NCBI GenBank assembly: GCA_002887195.1
Contig: PJAB01000642.1
Coordinates: forward strand, 1-22,737
Direction of reading: 5' to 3'
Length of the DNA: 22,737 bases
Source: Chrysochromulina parva
Lineage: Eukaryota; Haptophyta; Prymnesiales; Chrysochromulinaceae
The notes beneath the pieces were generated by a model that was not told the origin of the DNA, made no database searches, and saw only the letters and a program-made list of their open reading frames with translations. Shown here one piece after another: positions 1-9,300 of the stretch. Made by a program: the position numbers and the translations under genes. Position 1 is the first letter of the stretch, and each line of letters begins with the position of its first letter.

Positions 1-235
1 GCGAAGGCAACTGCAGCTGCTCTTCGCTCATCCTTCCATGTATCACATCCTTTTCAGTGTGTGAGTAAAGATCGTAGCGCTTCTTGATCGGATCTATGCA
101 GTCCTTCAGCTCTTTGCAGCCCTGCTTGATGTCGAGGATAGACGCATCATACTCGATTCCTTTGACCTTTTGTTGCAACCAGGTCTCTTCAATGGCCTCC
201 TTGGCGTCCTCGAGAGCTGAGGAGCAGCACCCCAT
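1..235 (-). CDS. Partial gene, N-terminus with MGCC dual-acylation signal, otherwise unrecognised
   Basis: An open frame runs from an ATG at 235 leftward off the window edge (78 codons seen). The protein starts Met-Gly-Cys-Cys-Ser-Ser, a classic arrangement for N-myristoylation of Gly2 with palmitoylation of Cys3 and Cys4, which would tether it to a membrane. The rest is charged and probably helical (many Lys, Glu, Asp; two further Cys near residues 40 and 46). An in-frame TGA lies upstream of the ATG, which fixes this as the first Met unless there is an upstream intron. The gene is divergent from the HECT ligase. I do not recognise the family. The coding call rests on the acylation motif, a frame with no stop, and balanced composition; the C-terminal part is outside the window. 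Confidence 0.6.
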   Translation of the reverse strand, partial: MGCCSSALEDAKEAIEETWLQQKVKGIEYDASILDIKQGCKELKDCIDPIKKRYDLYSHTEKDVIHGRMSEEQLQLPS

Positions 236-396
236 TTCACGCGGGTTGGCTCCAAAAAGTAGAAGTTTGTTTCACTTTCGCAGGAAAGTCGAATCAACAA
301 CGCAGGCATCGACTATGAAGACCACTGGTTCCTTCGAAGCTTGGAGAATTTTTCAGCCATGCGGATTTCATCAAGTTCACGCGTACCGCTTTGTTC
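236..396. promoter_or_regulatory. Divergent promoter region between MGCC gene and HECT ligase
   Basis: This 161-bp spacer separates two genes read in opposite directions and must hold both start regions. It is less GC-rich than the flanking coding sequence. I see no TATA box or other motif I could name with confidence. Confidence 0.4.
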
Positions 397-3300
397 ATGG
401 CAGAGTTCGTGGACGAGAGGAAGGCGCTGCGCGAGCGCAAGGAGCGCCTCGATCCGGCCGCTCGTGCGCGTCAAGCTCGCGAGGAGCGTGCCGCACGCCA
501 GCAACAGCAGTTGCAACAAGCGTCCACGTCCAAAGAGGAGGTGGCCGCTCTCAAGCTGCAGCGAGCATCGCGGCTGCGCGGGCTCACAGCAGCACAGCGC
601 ACACTCATCCGCAGCGAGTGGGATGCTGCGCTAGCTGCCGCCGAGTCCAAGGGAGCACCCACCGCCGGAGCGCAGACCCTGCTAGTCGAGTGGCTGCTCC
701 GCTTCTGCAGGGGTGGCAACGACGATGACGGGGAGCGCCTGCGTGCCGTGTGCCGCGTGCTCGTCGCGGGCCTCGAGCAGGAGCAGGCGCACGTCTCGTT
801 CGCGAGTGCAGGACTGCGCCGGGAGAGTGCACGCCGGTGGGTGTCGGCACTTCGGCGGCTGCTGATTGCAGTCGGTCGGCTCCTATCGCCCGACGAGCGC
901 GCAGCGGCCGCGCTTCTTACCGACCTCAAGATTGGCAGCGGCAGCGCTTCGGGCAGCTCCAGCTGCGCAGGTTTCTCCCTCTCCGCCGCCGTTTCGGCCA
1001 ATGCCGCTGCGGCCGTCGACGCACGGAAGCGGCTCTCTGCGCACTTTGGGCCTTTGCTCCGCGCGCTGCTGCTGCTTGGTGAGCCGGATAAGTGGAAGCT
1101 CACGCAGCAGTTGGGCGCCCTGCCGGGGAGCCAGGCACTCGCGCTCATGGCGCGCTCCGCGCTCGTCGGTGCCGCCACGCCGCTCATCCGCAGCATCGGC
1201 GCCCTCACGCTCCGCACGCATGCGGTCGCGGACGCCTCTCTCATCGGTGCGGCGATCGCTGTTGCATGTCTGCCGCTCCAGTGCCCCGCCGTGCGGCCAC
1301 CGCCCGAGGCGGTGCGCGCCTTCGTGCTCGGGGGGCTGCTCAGCGTGCCCGCGCTGCCCGCGCGCGTGAGTACGGCCGGCGCGCGCCTTGCCAAAGATGG
1401 TTCTCTCTGGGCTCTCGTAAGCGAGCAGGGTACGCAACTTGCACGCCACGTGGCCACCGCCCTTGGGCACACCGGCGCCGGCGCCGATGCCGCCCTGTGC
1501 GTGCTGGGCAACGTGCTTTCGCTGCTGCCACCGCCCGCGGCGCCGCCCCCCACGGCTCCTCAGCTCCTCGGGCTCGCGCGCCTCGCCGAGGCGCTCTTGC
1601 AGCAGCAGCCCAGAGGCGGTGGCAAGGGCGGCGGCGGCAGCGATGGCGGCGGTAGCGGCGGCGGCGGCGGCGGCGGCTGCGGGGGCGGGGGCGGCTCGTC
1701 AGGCGCCTCTTCGTTCCACCCGCTGCGTGGCTGGAGCCCTGCCGCGCCCTCGGTCGGCCTCACGCCGCACCTGGGCGCCGTCTCCGAGCAGCTGCAGGTG
1801 CTCTGGTCACCGCGCTTCCTTTCGCTCCTCTACACGGACGCGCTCGCTGTCCCTCTGGGCACGCGACCAATCAACGGCGCTCTGCGTGCGATGCGCGCGG
1901 ATCAGCTGAGTGCCCTCGGCGCGAGCGCGAGCTCCGCCGCCGCGCTGCACGTAGCGTCGCTCAGCGCGCTCGCGCCGCTTCGTGTGTCAGCTCTCACCCG
2001 GCTCACGTACCGCACGCACCTCGTACCCGCGCTCTGGGCGCTACTGCGGCTCCTCGATGCGCACCGCGCGGGCGCCACCGAGCGTCTCATCGAGAGCGTA
2101 TGCCGTGGCGATTGCTCGTCAGACCTCACGCCGCTGCTTGCGCTGCTGCTCGAGGGTGGCGCGCATCTGATCGCCGTGCTTGGGGATCGCGAGCTCTTCG
2201 ACGAGCACCACCCGTTTGCACCCGGTGACCTCGCCGCGCTGGCCTCCATGCTCAACCGCCTCGCGTTTAAACTCATCTGGGAGGTACCGGAGGACGACGC
2301 GCGCGTGCCCAACATAGCGCCCATCCGGCCGGTGGCGCCGGTCTCTCGCAACCCGATGCCCGGCGCGATGCCGCTTTCGATGTCCGCCGGCGGAGGCGCC
2401 GCCACTGCCGCCACTGCCGCCACCGCCGCCACTGCCGCCATCGCCGCCCCAGCCGCCCCCTCAGGCGTCGGCGCCGTCGTCTCCTCTGCCGACGCGCGCG
2501 AGCGGCGGAAGTCGATTCGAGACGCGTCGCTGCGGCTGCTTGCGCTGCTCGCCGACCGCGACTCGCGCCGACCCTTTTGTGCGACGGGCGCGTGGCTCAT
2601 GCCCGAGGTTCGTTACTCGGAGCTGCACCGTGAGTTTAAGGAGGGCAAGCCACGCGCGTGGCGACTGCTCGAGCGCATGGCGTGGGTCATCCCCTTCGAG
2701 CGGCGCGTGGATCTCTTCCGCGACCTCGTCAAGAGCGAGAAAGATCAGCTGCCGAACGAGGCACTTCCCGAGCACCTGCGCGGTCGCCGCATCAAGGTGC
2801 GCCGTAACCAGCTGCTCGAGGACGGTTACGTGCAGCTGGGCGCGCTGCCATCCGACGCGCTCAAGGGCACCATCCGTGTCGAGTTCGTCAACTCGCTCGG
2901 TGTGGTCGAGGCGGGCATTGACCGACACGGCGTCTTCAAGGAGTTCATGGAGGACATCCTCTCCCAAGCCTTCAACCCCCAGCGAGGCTACTTTTGCCAA
3001 ACGGGCCAGCGCCACCTGTACCCGAACCCAGCCTCGGGTGCGGCCGACCCGCAGCACCTTCGCCTCTTTGATTTCATCGGGCGCGCCCTCGGCAAGGCGC
3101 TGTACGAGGGGATCGTGATGGAGCTGCCCCTCGCCGCCTTCTTCGCCTCCAAGCTGCTCGGCAAGCACTCCTCCCTCGATGAGCTCTCCTCGCTCGACCC
3201 GGAGCTCGCCTCGAGCCTCGACTTCCTCAAAAAGTACGACGGCGACGTCGAGGCCGACCTGTGCCTCACCTTCTCGGTCGACTCGGAGGAGTTTGGAGCG

Positions 3301-3915
3301 CGCACGAGCGTCGACCTGCGCGAGGGCGGCTCCGTCATCCCCGTGACCGCCGAGAACCGCATCGAATACGTCCATCTGATGGCCGACTACCGGCTCAACA
3401 AGCAGATCGCGACGCAGTGCAAGGCGCTCCTCACCGGGCTGCATTCGGTGGTACCGTCTGGCTGGCTACGCCTGTTCAACACCTCGGAGCTACAGCGACT
3501 CATCAGCGGCGACGACGTACCTGTCGACATCGACGACCTGCGCAAGCACACCAAGTACGCGGGCGGCTACAATGACCTCTCGCCCACGATCCGCGACCTG
3601 TGGGCAGTCCTCCACGATTTCGGGCGCGAGGAGCGAGCACTCTTCCTCAAGTTCGTCACCTCGTGCTCGAAGCCGCCGCTGCTTGGCTTTCAGCATCTCC
3701 ACCCGTGCTTCACGATCCAGTGCGTCGCCAGCGACGGCCAGGACGTACCGTCGATACTTGCATTCTTTGGCATGGGGCGCAAGGAGACTGAACGCTTGCC
3801 AACTGCGGCCACGTGCTTCAACTTGCTCAAGCTTCCCAACTATCACACAAAGAAAGTTCTGCGCGAGAAGCTGCTCTATGCGATGAAGTCGGCTTCTGGG
3901 TTTGACCTATCGTGA
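397..3915 (+). CDS. HECT-type E3 ubiquitin ligase, UBE3B/UBE3C-like
   Basis: A 1172-residue single-exon protein that would accept ubiquitin from an E2 on a Cys and pass it to substrates. The N-terminus is rich in Arg/Glu/Gln and includes a segment like ARQAREERAARQ followed by an IQ-like stretch (about residues 50-70), as in UBE3B and UBE3C. The HECT domain occupies roughly residues 820-1172. The catalytic Cys is Cys1140 (codon 3814-3816) in the context LPTAATCFNLLKLPNY, and the tail ends ASGFDLS, closely matching the UBE3B/C ending. The first ATG is at 397; the frame is open slightly further upstream only through a TTG. The middle region contains two low-complexity linkers, Gly-rich near residues 406-436 and Ala/Thr-rich near 668-690. 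Length is similar to the roughly 1070-1080 residues of the animal proteins plus those linkers. Convergent with the next gene, 82 bp apart. Confidence 0.93.
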   Translation: MAEFVDERKALRERKERLDPAARARQAREERAARQQQQLQQASTSKEEVAALKLQRASRLRGLTAAQRTLIRSEWDAALAAAESKGAPTAGAQTLLVEWLLRFCRGGNDDDGERLRAVCRVLVAGLEQEQAHVSFASAGLRRESARRWVSALRRLLIAVGRLLSPDERAAAALLTDLKIGSGSASGSSSCAGFSLSAAVSANAAAAVDARKRLSAHFGPLLRALLLLGEPDKWKLTQQLGALPGSQALALMARSALVGAATPLIRSIGALTLRTHAVADASLIGAAIAVACLPLQCPAVRPPPEAVRAFVLGGLLSVPALPARVSTAGARLAKDGSLWALVSEQGTQLARHVATALGHTGAGADAALCVLGNVLSLLPPPAAPPPTAPQLLGLARLAEALLQQQPRGGGKGGGGSDGGGSGGGGGGGCGGGGGSSGASSFHPLRGWSPAAPSVGLTPHLGAVSEQLQVLWSPRFLSLLYTDALAVPLGTRPINGALRAMRADQLSALGASASSAAALHVASLSALAPLRVSALTRLTYRTHLVPALWALLRLLDAHRAGATERLIESVCRGDCSSDLTPLLALLLEGGAHLIAVLGDRELFDEHHPFAPGDLAALASMLNRLAFKLIWEVPEDDARVPNIAPIRPVAPVSRNPMPGAMPLSMSAGGGAATAATAATAATAAIAAPAAPSGVGAVVSSADARERRKSIRDASLRLLALLADRDSRRPFCATGAWLMPEVRYSELHREFKEGKPRAWRLLERMAWVIPFERRVDLFRDLVKSEKDQLPNEALPEHLRGRRIKVRRNQLLEDGYVQLGALPSDALKGTIRVEFVNSLGVVEAGIDRHGVFKEFMEDILSQAFNPQRGYFCQTGQRHLYPNPASGAADPQHLRLFDFIGRALGKALYEGIVMELPLAAFFASKLLGKHSSLDELSSLDPELASSLDFLKKYDGDVEADLCLTFSVDSEEFGARTSVDLREGGSVIPVTAENRIEYVHLMADYRLNKQIATQCKALLTGLHSVVPSGWLRLFNTSELQRLISGDDVPVDIDDLRKHTKYAGGYNDLSPTIRDLWAVLHDFGREERALFLKFVTSCSKPPLLGFQHLHPCFTIQCVASDGQDVPSILAFFGMGRKETERLPTAATCFNLLKLPNYHTKKVLREKLLYAMKSASGFDLS
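1615..1700 (+). repeat. GGC-rich low-complexity tract encoding a Gly linker
   Basis: A run of GGC/GGT/GGG codons with single Ser, Asp, Lys and Cys interruptions, inside the HECT ligase gene. It encodes a flexible linker between helical repeats and is likely to vary in length between strains. Confidence 0.8.
2398..2455 (+). repeat. Imperfect GCCGCCACT-type minisatellite encoding Ala/Thr
   Basis: Tandem units of about nine bases (gccactgcc / gccaccgcc variants) within the HECT ligase gene. They translate to repeated Ala-Ala-Thr and end in Ala/Pro. It forms a spacer ahead of the N-terminal edge of the HECT region. Confidence 0.75.
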
Positions 3916-3997
3916 GCGCGGATAGGAGAGCAGAGCCCCGTTGTCCCAGGCCTTAAAAGATTAATTAACGATTACTGTACCACCGCCGTGTGCGCGT

Positions 3998-6154
3998 TTA
4001 CCGAATCAAGACTTGCCAGGGAGGCAAGTCGTCCGAAAGCACGTGCGAAAATGGCTGCTCGAACGCTGTCAACAGTCGTCGCCCATCAAGTGATTGCAGG
4101 ACACGCTCCTGTATGCTGGCTCGCCCTGCGGCCTCGTCCGTTTTCCGCCGCTTTGCTCGCGCTCGAGCCCGGCGGCCGCTCACTCCGTCACCCACAGATC
4201 CTGGCGCGTTTCCCTGGGGAAGATGAAAGGTTATCGCTGAAGCGTGCAGCATGAGCCGGTAAGTGCTCAGGTCGCCAGCATACGCAACGTCCCCGACAAT
4301 CGGATGGCCAAGGTGAGCGAGTGTCACTCGCAGCTGATGTCTTCGCCCGGTGCTGGGCACCAGCCGAAGTAGGCTCACCGGACGTCCGGCGAGTGGGCCG
4401 CGCAAAGCATAATACGCCCGGCGCACCACCTCAATGCGCGTCCGTGTATGCCGTGACCGCTCTTGGCGCCAAGCACGGGAGTCCCATGAATGGGCGCTAG
4501 GGAGCCGAGAGGGCCCCCAACGCTCGGCCACCGAGTCGTCCACAACATTGGAAGGCGAGAGGGAGGGCGCGCCAACGATCCGCATCTTGAATGGCGAGGT
4601 AGGGTCCACATCCATCTGGCCGCTAAAGTCGTAACTGTCCCAGTCGGGCCAGCCCAAAACGACTGCCATGTACTCCTTCATTACCGCAGCCTCACCCTCG
4701 CACGCCAACTCATGGCCATTCTCCGCGTCACAGCCGCTGTCAAACATTTGGCTCACGACGCTGAGCGCCTCGTCCGTTTTCGCTAACACGAGGACTCCGG
4801 AAGTGGCGTAGTCGAGCTGATGGCATGGCTGCAGCGTCGTACCAGGCTGCTCGTCACGTGCAGTTGCCGCAAGCCACGCCGCCGCCCGCTCGATGGCCGT
4901 CTCCTCTTCGGGCCACCGAGGCCGCTGGTTTGTGCGGTGTGCGATCTGCGTGTCGAACGGCTTATCGACCACGAGTAGTTCGCGATCCGAGTGGAGGACC
5001 CGAAAGCCGTCCTGCAAGTAAAATGCACCCTGCTCGACGAGTGAACGGCGCACGAGGCGGCGCTCGTCGGGGTCCGCACAGCCGTTCAGTAGGAAGGTCG
5101 CTTGCCCGAGACGGCGATGTACCTCCGCCTCCGTCAGACGAGCTTCCTCCAGTGCCGGAGATAACTCGGCCAGCTCAGAAGTTGAGAAGAAGGCCTCGAG
5201 CCGCTTGAGGACAGCTACAGCTTCGGTCGAGCCGGTGTGAACAGAGCCCAGGCTTGGGCGGCTGGTCGGCACCTCGTCCTCTACGGTGTGAACAGTGCCC
5301 AGGCTTGGGCGGCTGGTCGGCACCTCGTCCTCTACGGCTGCCGCCGGCTCGACTGGCGTCGGCACATTCTCGAGTGCGGCCAGCACGGCACTGGTCGGCT
5401 GCGCTTGCAAGCGATTGCCTGTCCGCCGCTTGCGATCGATGAAACGAACGTCACGGCCGACGTTCGCGATCTGTCCCTGCACCAGCAGCTTCAGGCTCGC
5501 GTCCATGTGCCTTGCGGCTGCCTGCGCGGCATCTGAGGGCTCGAGGAACCGCAGCGCGCGCGCGCAGGCCTCGACCGTCGACATGCAATAAGGCTCGGGC
5601 TCACGCCGCAGCGCATTGAAAATGCTGTCGATCCGCTGATCAAACTTGATGGGAGTGCAGCGTCCGAGCAGCTCGGGAGAGTGCCTAATCATGTGGCGGG
5701 CTTGCGTCCAAGTGCCATCGATCAAGACGAGAAGCTTCTTGCTCCCAGTGGCAAGCGTGCTCGCGTTCACTGAGTCCAGTGCCACTGCGTCTGCGCTTGG
5801 AAAAAGCAGTAGCGGCTCAAACCCAGACTGCACTGCCTGCTGCAGTGGCTCAATGTCGCCAGAGAAGGAGACGCCTTTGGTCACCAACACGGATTTCATG
5901 CACATGGAAATGAGAGGCACGCTCGCGATTTGACGCTTCGCTTCGGCTGGATGCTGGAGCACGAGCACTCTGGTCGCCGTCTCCAAGGGCTCAGATGGCA
6001 ATGCTGAGCAAATGCACGCGGGTGTCGGTCTGCTGCATCTGGGGCACACATCACGCGCCACCTGCACGGCATTGCGCATTGCTCGGGAGGCACCAGGCTC
6101 CATGATTTTTGAGGGCAGCGCCATGATGCAGAGCACTTCGAAGACTAGTGCCAT
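3998..6154 (-). CDS. DTW-domain aminocarboxypropyltransferase fused to RluA-type pseudouridine synthase
   Basis: A 718-residue intronless protein with two RNA-modifying domains. Residues about 35-210 are a DTW domain: Cys37-x2-Cys40 with Cys47 and Cys49 in a CPRCSRPTPACIC context, an HPAEAKRQ segment, the signature DGTW at 146-149, and a STVEACARAL helix. DTW proteins (TapT in bacteria, DTWD1/2 in human) transfer the 3-amino-3-carboxypropyl group of S-adenosylmethionine to tRNA uridine. Residues about 380-650 are an RluA-family pseudouridine synthase: VLHSDRELLVVDKP, then HQLDYATSG with catalytic Asp448, and STGRRHQLRVTLAHLGHPI at 601-619. HQLD rather than HRLD is the form I remember for RPUSD1-like members. 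The linker (about 235-370) carries a 17-residue tandem duplication. ATG at 6154 is the first Met; Met11 or Met18 are alternatives. The C-terminal tail is basic (RRARARAKRRK). Confidence 0.9.
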   Translation of the reverse strand: MALVFEVLCIMALPSKIMEPGASRAMRNAVQVARDVCPRCSRPTPACICSALPSEPLETATRVLVLQHPAEAKRQIASVPLISMCMKSVLVTKGVSFSGDIEPLQQAVQSGFEPLLLFPSADAVALDSVNASTLATGSKKLLVLIDGTWTQARHMIRHSPELLGRCTPIKFDQRIDSIFNALRREPEPYCMSTVEACARALRFLEPSDAAQAAARHMDASLKLLVQGQIANVGRDVRFIDRKRRTGNRLQAQPTSAVLAALENVPTPVEPAAAVEDEVPTSRPSLGTVHTVEDEVPTSRPSLGSVHTGSTEAVAVLKRLEAFFSTSELAELSPALEEARLTEAEVHRRLGQATFLLNGCADPDERRLVRRSLVEQGAFYLQDGFRVLHSDRELLVVDKPFDTQIAHRTNQRPRWPEEETAIERAAAWLAATARDEQPGTTLQPCHQLDYATSGVLVLAKTDEALSVVSQMFDSGCDAENGHELACEGEAAVMKEYMAVVLGWPDWDSYDFSGQMDVDPTSPFKMRIVGAPSLSPSNVVDDSVAERWGPSRLPSAHSWDSRAWRQERSRHTRTRIEVVRRAYYALRGPLAGRPVSLLRLVPSTGRRHQLRVTLAHLGHPIVGDVAYAGDLSTYRLMLHASAITFHLPQGNAPGSVGDGVSGRRARARAKRRKTDEAAGRASIQERVLQSLDGRRLLTAFEQPFSHVLSDDLPPWQVLIR
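5234..5335 (-). repeat. 51-bp tandem duplication in the DTW-RluA linker
   Basis: Two head-to-tail 51-bp copies (5234-5284 and 5285-5335), differing by one base (acagag versus acagtg). They encode two 17-residue units, VEDEVPTSRPSLG(T/S)VHT, at residues 274-307. Near-identity indicates a recent in-frame duplication. Confidence 0.95.
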
Positions 6155-6330
6155 GCTTTTGCTCGCGTGTGAAATATCAGCGCCGCAGCCTGATGGCGCG
6201 GCCGCGGAGAGCGAAGCGAGGCTCGAACGCGTTGAAGTGTGAACTGAACTTACGGTGTGAAAGAGAGAGAGTGCAATTTTCTAAGCATGAATCTCGCGCA
6301 AGTTTATAGTTAAGTCATGTCAAGCCAAGT

Positions 6331-9300
6331 CTACGCACACAGAGCGCGAGCCTGCGCAAGATGCTCGTGCAGCGCCGCACGCACATCCGCGCTCAGACCG
6401 CCGACCGCCACCTCGCGGAGCACCGCGATCCCATCCCTCAGCATCCCGAGTCCTCGCTCCGCGGCTGCGGAAGCCGCAGACGCCTCCACCTGCTTTGAGC
6501 GCTTGGCGGCGCGGAGCGCCTCTGCCCCAGCGTCCGCCTTGATCGCCGTCGCAGCCTCGGCAGCCTCAGCTGCCTCAGTCTGGGCGGCGGCAGCAAGGGC
6601 CGTGCGCTGCTCCTGGATGAGGGACGCGCAGCACGGATCGCACGGCGCCGAGAGACGGTTCAGGTGCTGAGTAAGCATCTGCCATGCTTCCGGCCCGCAC
6701 GAGGGTAGCACGCCCTGCACCTGCAGCGCGATTTGGTCAGTGCCCGTGGACATGGCACACGCTGCGAGCACGATGGCCGCGTCCTGGAGCGCCGAGCGCT
6801 CGCTGAGCGTAAGGGGCGTGGGAGCATTGGCGGGGAAGGCAAGCACGAGCAGCCCAGTGACAAGCTGGCTCACGCTCGCCACCATCGTGTCGTCGTCGGC
6901 GAAGCGGAGGGTGCAGATGGCGTGTGTGAGCGCCACGAGCGGCCTCGCGCAGCGCTCCGAGTGCCGCCGATCTCGAAGCACGAGCACGGCCGTCTGCGCG
7001 AGGGCGCTCGCACTGGGAGGCGGGAGCGTGACCAATGCCGCCGCCGCCGTCTCGAGCGTGCGCGCGCAGAGCTCGGAGGGGCAGTGCTCCGCGGCGGCAG
7101 CCAGCAGGCGTGGCAGGCAGCTCGACAGGCCAGCGCTCACGCCGCTCGGTACCCGGGCCACGGGCACGAGGCTCAGCAAGGCCGTCAGGCCGCGCAGTGA
7201 GAGGGCACACGCCGCCGGATCACGGACGCCGTGCACAGCGCCGAGCTCATGCGCAAGTTGCGCGCTGAGGAGGCCGAGCCAGCTAGGCGCACCATGCGCC
7301 TCGAGGGCACCGGCTAGCGATGAGGGGGCGCCCGGCTCGGCGCCCGGCTCGCGAGACGCAGCGGCCAACGGCGACGCGTCGTCGGCCAGTGCCTCGAGCA
7401 GCTCAACGGCCACGAGTCCACCCACTTTGCGGCCGGCCAGCCCACAGTGCACGCTCCGGAACAGCAACCCAAGCCCCTCGTGCGGAAGCGATGGCACCGA
7501 GGCGGCGACGAGGGCGAGCAGCCGGTGGCGCACGGCAGCGGACCCACTGCCCAGCTGCTCAAGACGCTCCGCGGCGACGAGCAGCTGGGCAGCTTGCTCA
7601 GCCGCGGCAGCTGGAGGCAGCGAGCGCAGGGCAAACGGCCAGAGCTCGACAGCGGCGCGACGCACAAGCAGATGCGCGCGACAGCCGCCCTCGACGAGCG
7701 CGGCTAGCATCGGCGCGCGCATCGGCCTCGGCGCACTCGAGGCGAGCGCGGCGGCTTCGGAGAGTAGTCGGCGTAACAGCGGCAGCGGCTCGGCGGTCGC
7801 GGTCGCGGAATGGGCGCCGCCGTCGCCCAGCTCCACGGCGGCTGTGCGCGGCGCCAGCAGCGTCGCGTGGCAACTCGGCAACAGCTGCAGCCAGCTGGCC
7901 CAGGCACGGCCTGCTACATAGCGCTGCACGCTCACCGCGCTGCACCGGCCGGCAGCACGCAGCGCGGCACTATGTAGGAGCAGCAACCCGAGCGCCATGC
8001 GCTGCTGCTCGGGGCTCACAGGCACGTCCACGCCGCCGATGACGCTCGCGTCCGCGGCGAGCGACGCCCAGTGCTCAAGCACACCACCTCCGCCTCTGCC
8101 GTTGCCCTCGCCATCGGTACCGGTAAGCGACGGGTCGGTACGAGGAGGGAGCTCGAGATCGATCGCCCCTCCGTCCGCCGCGGAGCTCAGCAAGGAAGCC
8201 ACGCACGTGTCGAGGGCCGCGCGCAGCTTCTTGCGGTGGGCAGCACCCACGACGCCTCCGACGAGGTCGTCGGAGGGCGAAGGAGCATTGAGGTCCGACG
8301 GCTTTGCGATGGGGCGCACGGTGAGGCTCGCATACGCTCCTGCAAGGCACATGCACACGGCGTGGGACGGCTCGACACGGGACGGCTCGCCGCCTTGTGG
8401 CCGGGGGTGGCAGGCCGCGATCGCCTCGGCGTTCAGCCACGGCGCGTAGGCGGCGCACACGGTCTTGAGCTTGTCCGTGTAGAATTGCACGACTTTGGCT
8501 GCCTCAGCGGCGCTCGCTGCGACACTCGCTGTGAGTTCGTCGGCGAACGCGCGATCCACTGCGCGCAGCAGGCAGCGTAGCAAGCGGCGGGGCAGTTGGA
8601 GCTCGGCGCCCTCGGGCCGGCCGGAGAGCGCCGCAGCCGTGGCGAGCCGCGGCAGCGGCGCTGTCGAGCTTACACGCACGGTAAGCTTCCAAGTGGCGTT
8701 CATAACCACAAATTGGCGCTTCGGGCGCTGCTCCTCGGCTTCACACGCCTCGAGCAGCGCCTGCAGCACGGTGCCGAATGTGGGCACCATCGACCCGTGA
8801 GCCTCCGCCGAAGCCGCTTCCACAGCGGGCTCGGCAGCTGCGCGCCTCGGATCGGGCAGCATGTCGTGCACCAGCTTGAGCACCTCGCACAGTGGCTTGA
8901 CGCGCTCGTCCAGCTCCGTGCATGTGGGCGTGCAGAACACGGTGCGCACGGCGTCGCGAATGCACTCGAGCACCGACCGCAGCAGCGGTAAGCTTCCAGC
9001 AGCTTGCAACAGCGGCTGCCCGCCACAGGACTGCTGCGCTTGCTGGAGGCCCTCGTGAATGAGCCGCATGCAGTCCATCCAAGTTGGCATCAGTGGGTCT
9101 GGCACCACCACGCCACTGATGACGGGCGCGACAATGCGCTCGAAGAGATCAGTGTTCACGAAACGTTTCGCATCCAGTCCGACGATCGCCACGGTGCAAC
9201 GCACGGCCGCAGCGCACGTCGTTGATGAGGAGACGGCAGCGCGTGCAACTGTGTACGCGTCACCGTGGCGGTCCCGGCCTATCCACTCGAGCTCGCTTGC

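Noticed and set aside
84..728. Plus-strand frame of 214 codons at the left end
   Set aside because: It crosses the MGCC gene, the promoter spacer and the HECT start in a different frame, and has no domain.
2461..3444. Long antisense frame (327 codons) within the HECT ligase gene
   Set aside because: Explained by GC-rich third positions of the real gene, which remove stops from the complementary frame; the sense frame has an intact HECT domain.
6740..7921. Plus-strand frame of 393 codons antisense to the large helical protein
   Set aside because: Ser/Arg/Ala-rich shadow frame with no domain; the minus-strand frame is 1021 codons long.
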